A program made the translations under genes and the position numbers. Shown piece by piece: positions 58,680-64,000 of a DNA stretch of 64,000 bases; positions within the stretch are counted from its first letter, which is position 1; each line of letters begins with the position of its first letter. The stretch comes from Crossiella sp. S99.2 (GTDB lineage Bacteria; Actinomycetota; Actinomycetes; Mycobacteriales; Pseudonocardiaceae). The notes under the pieces were generated by a model. It had not been told where the DNA came from. It did not search any database and saw nothing but the letters and a program-made list of their open reading frames with translations. The stretch covers positions 186,001-250,000 of the forward strand of contig NZ_JALMDK010000014.1 of NCBI RefSeq assembly GCF_023094165.1. The letters are read 5' to 3'.

Positions 58680-58817
58680 CTGACCTGACTCCTCGTGTCG
58701 GCGGGTAGACCCTGCTGGCGAGCGTAGGCTTCGCGGGTCACAGCGGCAACGCGCCTCGCCGGGACCCGTCCGACCTGGTCATCAGGGCCACGGCACCCAT
58801 TCGGCACAACGGAGTGG

Positions 58818-59747
58818 CTAGCCCCGGGCCCGTGGATGGGCGGTGGCGAAGACCTCGCGCAGGGTGTTCACGGTGACCAGGGTGTAGACCTGGGTGGTGG
58901 TCACCGAGGCGTGCCCGAGCAGCTCCTGCACCACCCGGACGTCGGCCCCGCCCTCGATCAGGTGGGTGGCGAAGGAGTGCCGCAGTGTGTGCGGAGACAC
59001 GTCCCCGGCGATGCCTGCCCGTTCGGCCGAGTCCTTCAGCGTCTGCCACGCGCTCTGCCGGGACAGCCGCCCACCGCGCGCGTTGAGGAACACCGCCGCG
59101 CTGCCCCGCCCTTTGGCCGCCAGCACCGGCCGGGCCCGCACCAGGTAGGCGTCCAGCGCGGCCAGCGCGGGCCGGCCCACCGGCACCAGGCGCTGCTTGC
59201 CGCCCTTGCCGTCCAGCAGCGCGGTGCGTTCCCTCGGGTCCACGTCGTCCACGTCCAGCCCGACCGCCTCGGAGATCCGCGCGCCGGTGGAGTAGAGCAG
59301 CTCCAGCAGCGCCCGGTCCCGCAGTCCACGCGGGTCCTCGCTGCCCGCCCCGTCCAGCAGCCGCAGCACATCGTCCACCGGCAGCGCCTTGGGCAGCCGG
59401 CGCGGCGGGGTCGGCGGGTGCACCCCGCTGGCCACATCGGCGCTGAGCAGGCCCTCGCGGTAACCGAAGCGGTGCAGGCTGCGCACCGCGACCACCGCGC
59501 GCGCGGCCGAGGAGGCGGCCAGCGGCGGCCGTTGCCCGTCGCCTTCGCGCAGTCCGGCCAGAAACTCCGCGACGTGCCGCTCGGTCACCTCCGGCAGCGA
59601 GCCGACCCCGGCCACGGCCAGGTGTTCGGTGTAGCGGCGCAGGTCGCGGGCGTAGGAGTCCAGGGTGTTGCGGGCGGTGCCGCGTTCCACGGTGAGGTGG
59701 TCCAGGTACCTGCCGACGGCGGCCGAGAGCGCGGCGGGGATCGCCAC
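58818..59747 (-). CDS. xerD: tyrosine site-specific recombinase
   Basis: 309 aa from GTG 59747. N-terminal SAM-like domain (AVGRYLDHLTVERGTARNTLDSY) and a catalytic domain with Arg in TGARISEAV, Lys in LDGKGGKQRL, HTLRHSFATHL (His, Arg), LLGHASVTTT and the nucleophile VYTLV. It resolves chromosome dimers with XerC at dif. Position next to parA/scp genes is conserved in actinobacteria and supports XerD rather than a phage integrase. Confidence 0.95.
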   Translation of the reverse strand: MAIPAALSAAVGRYLDHLTVERGTARNTLDSYARDLRRYTEHLAVAGVGSLPEVTERHVAEFLAGLREGDGQRPPLAASSAARAVVAVRSLHRFGYREGLLSADVASGVHPPTPPRRLPKALPVDDVLRLLDGAGSEDPRGLRDRALLELLYSTGARISEAVGLDVDDVDPRERTALLDGKGGKQRLVPVGRPALAALDAYLVRARPVLAAKGRGSAAVFLNARGGRLSRQSAWQTLKDSAERAGIAGDVSPHTLRHSFATHLIEGGADVRVVQELLGHASVTTTQVYTLVTVNTLREVFATAHPRARG

Positions 59748-59813
59748 CGGGCTGGTTGTCGCATCGCCGTTCAGTGCGCCGGTCCCTCCGCCGCAGGAGT
59801 TCTCAGGGGCGCA

Positions 59814-60929
59814 TCATGCCAGTGCGTCGGTCAGCTCGGTGTGCGGGAGGCCGTGCGCGGCGGCGACCTCGGCCAGCACCAGGTGCCCGCCGATCGCGTT
59901 GACCCCCTTGGCCAGGGTGTGATCCTCCCGCACCGCCGCGCGCAAACCTTTGTCCGCCAAGGCCACCGCGTAGGGCAGGGTGACGTTGGTCAGCGCCCAG
60001 GTGGAGGTGTGCGGGACCGCGCCGGGCATGTTGGCCACGCAGTAGAAGACCGAGTTGTGCACGCCGAAGACCGGATCGCCGTGCGTGGTCGGCCGGGAGT
60101 CCGCGAAGCAGCCGCCCTGGTCGATGGCGATGTCCACCAGCACCGAGCCGGGCCGCATCCGGGCCACCAGGTCGTTGCCGATCAGCTTGGGCGCCTTGGC
60201 GCCGGGCACCAGCACCGCGCCGATCACCAGGTCCGCCCACAGGCAGGCCCGTTCGATCTCGTAGGCGTTGCTGGCGATGGTCTGCAGGTGGCCGCGGTAG
60301 ACGAAGTCGATCTGCCGCAACCGGTTGATGTTGTTGTCCAGCACCACCACCTCGGCCTGCAGACCGAGCGCGATGGTGGCCGCGTTCATCCCGGACACGC
60401 CCGCGCCGATCACCGCGACCTTGCCGGCGGGCACTCCGGACACTCCGCCCAGCAGCACCCCGCGGCCGCCGGCGGCGCGTTCCAGGGTGTGCGCGCCGAC
60501 CTGCGGGGCCATCCGCCCGGCCACCTCGCTCATCGGCGCGAGCAGCGGCAGCGAGCCGTCCGGCAGCTGCACGGTCTCGTAGGCGACCGCGTCGGTCCCG
60601 GCGGCCACGATCGCCTCGGTGCAGTCCCGGCTGGCGGCCAGGTGCAGGTAGGTGAACAGGGTCTGCCCGCGCCGCATCCGGTGATATTCCTCGGCGATCG
60701 GCTCCTTGACCTTGAGCACGAGGTCCGCCTCGGCCCACACGTCCTCGGCCGAGTTGAGGATCTTCGCCCCGGCCGCGAGGTAGTCGGAGTCGGGGAAGGA
60801 GGAGCCGAGGCCGGCCTCCCGTTCGATCAGGACCTGATGGCCGCGGCGCACCAGTTCCACCACGCCGGCCGGGGTGATGGCCACCCGGTACTCGTGGTTC
60901 TTGACCTCACGAGGGACACCGACTCGCAC
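59814..60929 (-). CDS. ald: alanine dehydrogenase
   Basis: 371 aa from GTG 60929 with GGAGGAGGAG upstream. N-terminal VGVPREVKNHEYRVAITPAG, substrate-site KVKEP, Rossmann loop VAVIGAGVSGMNAA, then VLDNNINRLRQID and IDQGGCFADSRPTTH. All are diagnostic of Ald, which interconverts alanine and pyruvate plus ammonia with NAD. It is placed between the Nudix and xerD genes; in mycobacteria these two are adjacent without ald, so it is an insertion into the conserved block. Confidence 0.97.
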   Translation of the reverse strand: MRVGVPREVKNHEYRVAITPAGVVELVRRGHQVLIEREAGLGSSFPDSDYLAAGAKILNSAEDVWAEADLVLKVKEPIAEEYHRMRRGQTLFTYLHLAASRDCTEAIVAAGTDAVAYETVQLPDGSLPLLAPMSEVAGRMAPQVGAHTLERAAGGRGVLLGGVSGVPAGKVAVIGAGVSGMNAATIALGLQAEVVVLDNNINRLRQIDFVYRGHLQTIASNAYEIERACLWADLVIGAVLVPGAKAPKLIGNDLVARMRPGSVLVDIAIDQGGCFADSRPTTHGDPVFGVHNSVFYCVANMPGAVPHTSTWALTNVTLPYAVALADKGLRAAVREDHTLAKGVNAIGGHLVLAEVAAAHGLPHTELTDALA

Positions 60930-60957
60930 GTCGACTCCTCCTCCGCCTAGCTCTTGC

Positions 60958-61596
60958 TCAGCCGCTGCGGCGCCGCGCGAACCGGTGCGGCCTGGACTCC
61001 CACGGGGCGTCGACCGGCCTGGTCTCCGCCGCGCCGGAGAGCACCGCGTGCGCGGCCAGCACCCCGGACACCGTGGCAGCGTTGATGATGGCACCGGAGA
61101 GCACCATCCGCACGGCCTCGCTCAGCGGCACCCGCCGCACCACGAGGTCGGCCTCCTCATCGCCGGTGTCCGCCAGCTGCTCCACAGTGGACAGACCGCG
61201 GGCCAGGTAGACCCGGATGACCTCGTCCATGAACCCTGGCGAGCCGGAGACGTCGACCAGCACCGACCAGTCGGTGGCGGCCAGCCCGACCTCCTCGGCC
61301 AGCTCGCGCGCTGCCGTGATGGCCGGATCCTCGCCCTCGGCGTCGAGCAGTCCGGCGGGCAGCTCCCACAGCCGCTGCCCGACCGGATGCCGGTACTGGT
61401 GGATGAGCACCACGTTGTCGTTCTCGTCCAGCGCGATCACGCCGACCGCGCCCGGGTGCTCGATCACCTCCCGGGTGGCGACCTTGCCGCCGGGCATCAC
61501 CACGTCGTCCACCCGCAGCGCCATCACCCGCCCGGCGTAGACGTCCTGGGACTTGGCCACGCTGAACTCGTGCGCGCCACGCTCCACAGTGGACAT
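60958..61596 (-). CDS. Nudix hydrolase, ADP-ribose pyrophosphatase type
   Basis: 212 aa, ATG 61596, sharing a base with the pyrG stop. The Nudix box has G and E at GLLDAEGEDP and the REUxEE core in AARELAEEVGL. The upstream HQYRHPVGQRLWELPAG is typical of ADP-ribose pyrophosphatases. It cuts ADP-ribose or related dinucleotides. The gene order pyrG-nudix-xerD is conserved in mycobacteria. Confidence 0.93.
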   Translation of the reverse strand: MSTVERGAHEFSVAKSQDVYAGRVMALRVDDVVMPGGKVATREVIEHPGAVGVIALDENDNVVLIHQYRHPVGQRLWELPAGLLDAEGEDPAITAARELAEEVGLAATDWSVLVDVSGSPGFMDEVIRVYLARGLSTVEQLADTGDEEADLVVRRVPLSEAVRMVLSGAIINAATVSGVLAAHAVLSGAAETRPVDAPWESRPHRFARRRSG

Positions 61597-63299
61597 CAGA
61601 CACCCGCCGCGCTGGTCGCGGTCTCGGGCAGCTCCACCGGCAGCCGTTCGGCGGCCTGGTAGTCCAGCGCGGCCCGGACGAAGGCGGAGAACAGCGGGTG
61701 CGGCCGGGTCGGCCTGCTCTTCAACTCGGGGTGCGCCTGGGTGCCGACGAAGAACGGGTGTGTCTTGGCCGGCAGTTCGACGAACTCGACCAGGTGCCCG
61801 TCCGGCGAGGTGCCGGAGAAGACCAGCCCGGCCTTGCTGAGCTTGTCCCGGTAGGCGTTGTTGACCTCGTAACGGTGCCGGTGCCGTTCGGTGACCTCGG
61901 TGGCGCCGTAGGCCTTGGCCACCTGGGAGCCGGGGGTGAGCTTGGCCGGGTAGGAGCCCAGCCGCATGGTGCCGCCCATGTCCCGCTCACCGGCGACCAC
62001 GTCCTGCTGGTCGGCCATGGTGGAGATGACCGGGTGCTTGGCGCTCTCGTCGAACTCCGCCGAGTTGGCCCCGTCGATCTTCGCCAGCCCCCTGGCGGCC
62101 TCGATCACCATGCACTGCAGGCCAAGGCACAGGCCCAGCGCCGGGATGCCACGGGTGCGGGCGTGCTGGATGGCGCCCACCTTGCCCTCGATACCGCGCA
62201 CACCGAATCCGCCGGGCACCAGCACGCCGTCCACTCCGGCCAGCGCCTGCGCGGCGCCGGCGGGGGTCTCGCACTGGTCGGAGGGGACCCAGCGGATCTC
62301 CACCCTGGCCCGGTGCGCGAAGCCACCGGCGCGCAGCGCCTCGGTCACCGACAGGTAGGCATCCGGCAGGTCGACGTACTTGCCGACCAGCGCGATCCGG
62401 GTGGTGTCGCTGGGCTTGTGCACCCGCTCCAGGAGATCGCCCCACACCGTCCAGTCCACGTCCCGGAACGGCAGTCCGAGGCGGCGCACCACGTAGGCGT
62501 CCAGGCCCTCGGAGTGCAGCACCCGCGGGATGTCGTAGATGGAGGGCGCGTCCGGGGCGGCCACCACGGCCTCGCCGTCCACGTCGCACATCAGCGCGAT
62601 CTTGCGCTTGAGCCCGTCCGGGATCTCCCGGTCGGCCCGGCACACGATCGCGTCCGGCTGGATGCCGATGTTGCGCAGCGCGGCCACCGAGTGCTGGGTG
62701 GGCTTGGTCTTCAGCTCGCCGGAGGGGGCGAGGTAGGGCACCAGGGAGACGTGCAGGAAGAACACGTTGTCCCGGCCCACGTCATGCCGGACCTGCCGGG
62801 CGGCCTCCAGGAACGGCAGCGACTCGATGTCGCCCACGGTCCCGCCGACCTCGGTGATCACCACGTCCGGCGCGGTGCCGTCCTCACCGGCGGCGGCCAT
62901 CGCGGTGATCCGCGACTTGATCTCGTCGGTGATGTGCGGGATGACCTGGACGGTGTCGCCGAGGTACTCGCCGCGCCGCTCCTTGGCGATCACCTCGGAG
63001 TAGACCTGCCCGGTGGTGACGTTGGCCGCCGCACCCAGGTCGCGGTCCAGGAAGCGCTCGTAGTGACCGATGTCGAGGTCGGTCTCGGCGCCGTCCTCGG
63101 TGATGAACACCTCGCCGTGCTGGAACGGGTTCATCGTCCCGGGATCGACGTTGAGGTAGGGGTCGAGCTTCTGCATGGTCACGCGGAGTCCGCGAGCGGT
63201 CAGCAACTGCCCGAGGCTGGAGGCGGTGAGCCCCTTGCCGAGAGAGGAGGCCACGCCTCCGGTGACGAACACGTGCTTGGTCGTGCGGGCCTGCAACAC
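61596..63299 (-). CDS. pyrG: CTP synthase
   Basis: 567 aa from GTG 63299. Synthetase domain: KHVFVTGGVASSLGKGLTA, MQKLDPYLNVDPGTM, EVGGTVGDIESLPF. The glutaminase domain has GGFGVRGIEGK, the nucleophile LCLGLQCMVIE (Cys) and a terminal HPELKSRPTRPHPLF (His-Glu). It makes CTP from UTP and glutamine. Full length. The GGGAG at -13 and the leader between 63300 and 63484 are ordinary. Confidence 0.97.
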   Translation of the reverse strand: MLQARTTKHVFVTGGVASSLGKGLTASSLGQLLTARGLRVTMQKLDPYLNVDPGTMNPFQHGEVFITEDGAETDLDIGHYERFLDRDLGAAANVTTGQVYSEVIAKERRGEYLGDTVQVIPHITDEIKSRITAMAAAGEDGTAPDVVITEVGGTVGDIESLPFLEAARQVRHDVGRDNVFFLHVSLVPYLAPSGELKTKPTQHSVAALRNIGIQPDAIVCRADREIPDGLKRKIALMCDVDGEAVVAAPDAPSIYDIPRVLHSEGLDAYVVRRLGLPFRDVDWTVWGDLLERVHKPSDTTRIALVGKYVDLPDAYLSVTEALRAGGFAHRARVEIRWVPSDQCETPAGAAQALAGVDGVLVPGGFGVRGIEGKVGAIQHARTRGIPALGLCLGLQCMVIEAARGLAKIDGANSAEFDESAKHPVISTMADQQDVVAGERDMGGTMRLGSYPAKLTPGSQVAKAYGATEVTERHRHRYEVNNAYRDKLSKAGLVFSGTSPDGHLVEFVELPAKTHPFFVGTQAHPELKSRPTRPHPLFSAFVRAALDYQAAERLPVELPETATSAAGV

Positions 63300-63484
63300 C
63301 AAGGGGTACTCCCGTGAATCAACTCGACGCCGTCGCTGGTCGGGTGTGGTGTCGGGGCTCCCAACCGCGCGAGCGCCCCCTCGATCCACGGGAGGCGACC
63401 GTAACACGTCCGAGCACCGCTACCGCACCCCCACCTCCCCCGCGTCCCCCCGAACGGGTGATGTATAGCCCTCCCACCCCCACC

Positions 63485-63592
63485 CGAGTGTTGGCCGTTG
63501 TCGTACCCCGAGTTGGCCGTTACAGACACCGAGTTGGCCCAACTCGTACGCCGCTCTGGCCAAAGCGGACGCCGAGTTGGCCCAAGCGGACG
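63485..63592. repeat. GTTGGCC repeat cluster E
   Basis: Starts GAGTGTTGGCCGTTGTCGTA after CCCACCC, then GAGTTGGCCGTTACAGACAC, GAGTTGGCCCAACTCGTACG, CTCTGGCCAAAGCGGACGCC and GAGTTGGCCCAAGCGGACGC. Units are plus-oriented, between the pyrG leader and the 3' end of the mctB-like gene. The adjoining 60 bases on either side are strongly C-rich on the plus strand. Confidence 0.85.
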
Positions 63593-63609
63593 CTCAGCAG
63601 CCGACCGCC

Positions 63610-64000
63610 CTACCCAAGACCCTGCGGCGCCGGAGCCTGCGCGTTGCCCGCGTTCCCATACCGCCCGGACCGCCCCTCCAGCTGCTCCCGCAACGCCATC
63701 ACGGTCACCGCCCGCCCCGCCGCCGTGTCCACGTTGTCCACCGTCGACAGGATCGACGTCGCCGAGGTGTCCGCCCGCACGATCCCGATCGCCGAGTTCC
63801 CATCAGCCGACCCGGACCGCCCCGCGAGCACCGCCCCCGCCCCGGACCGATCCAGCTGAGTCGCGAACCGGGCCAGAATCGCCGACCGGTCCCCCGGATC
63901 CTCGCCACCGGTCGCCCCACCGGTGAGCACCACCGCGAGCTGCGCCGGGGTGATCCCCCGCCCGACCCGCACGAACCCGCCATTGGCCAGCCCGCTCATC
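63610..64000 (-). CDS. copper transporter MctB-like, C-terminal part only
   Basis: About 130 codons; the 5' end is outside the window. The visible part (SGLANGGFVRVGRGITPAQLA, VRADTSATSILSTVDNVDTAAGRAVTVMALREQLEG, ending GRYGNAGNAQAPAP) resembles the C-terminal domain of MctB, the outer-membrane-associated copper exporter of mycobacteria, and the position directly upstream of pyrG matches mctB-pyrG there. Assignment to the family is by context plus motif. The last codons are C-rich at wobble positions next to cluster E. Confidence 0.72.
   Translation of the reverse strand, partial: MSGLANGGFVRVGRGITPAQLAVVLTGGATGGEDPGDRSAILARFATQLDRSGAGAVLAGRSGSADGNSAIGIVRADTSATSILSTVDNVDTAAGRAVTVMALREQLEGRSGRYGNAGNAQAPAPQGLG

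Noticed and set aside
58818..59747. Integrase of a mobile element
   Set aside because: Gene order with parA/scpA/scpB is the conserved chromosomal xerD neighbourhood; no tRNA target or att repeats.

Overview
This is a 64 kb window of very GC-rich chromosome from a filamentous-type actinobacterium, most likely a member of the Pseudonocardiales. The evidence is GTG-rich starts, an EspG protein, a DasR-type operator before a hexosaminidase, many Tat/Sec-exported hydrolases, and a conserved mctB-pyrG-nudix-xerD-parA-scpA-scpB-rsuA block like that of mycobacteria and relatives. Genus is my inference; no rRNA is present. Most genes are ordinary chromosomal genes, with a few unusual islands between them.

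Layout. 1-2.0 kb: an SDR oxidoreductase (cut by the window edge) divergent from an XdhC/CoxI protein. 2.0-11.2 kb: an accessory signalling/conflict-like island. On the minus strand and tightly coupled are a TIR protein, a P-loop NTPase with helical repeats, an unknown protein, a PP2C phosphatase, a protein kinase, a TerY-like vWA protein, an unknown protein and a zinc-ribbon membrane protein. Beside them are two very small ORFs and a 334-aa unknown. The TIR tail and the NTPase N-terminus share a short beta-type motif. 11.4-15.6 kb: an aldo/keto reductase, a GH92 mannosidase and a repeat cluster. 15.6-22.6 kb: a Clp-N/HTH regulator with two palindromic operators, then tRNA-Sec, selA and selB, then a MauE/MauD-like thiol-redox cluster. 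That cluster ends in a membrane protein whose frame holds one in-frame TGA, followed by a GGTCT-loop hairpin; it is a candidate selenoprotein. 22.5-31.7 kb: a subtilase, an ABC exporter, an acyltransferase, MerR-thioredoxin and a large unknown. 31.8-38.3 kb: an NYN nuclease-like protein coupled to a GGDEF/degenerate-EAL protein, two paralogous S-adenosyl methyltransferases, a ROK regulator and another methyltransferase. 38.5-51.5 kb: a secreted hydrolase region (two PAF-acetylhydrolase-like paralogues, GH16-CBM6, GH20-CBM, a Tat amidase) with EspG, a flavin/ferric-reductase-like pair and an ECF sigma/anti-sigma pair. 51.5-55.3 kb: an olsB-olsA-dedA ornithine-lipid-type operon divergent from a two-component system. 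55.4-64 kb: the chromosome-maintenance block.

Five intergenic clusters of ~22-bp GTTGGCC repeats (14.9, 31.7, 43.7, 55.3 and 63.5 kb) punctuate the window. Two of them contain the same 116-bp element in opposite orientation, and the flanking sequence shows strong C-versus-G strand skew.

Working links: tRNA-Sec, SelA and SelB would serve any selenoprotein, including the candidate about 2.5 kb downstream. The DasR-type site places GH20 in chitin/GlcNAc control, and the LacI/CebR-type site places GH16 in sugar control. ScpA, ScpB, ParA and XerD belong to chromosome organisation. All functional statements rest on reading translated sequence and family knowledge; no database search was possible.
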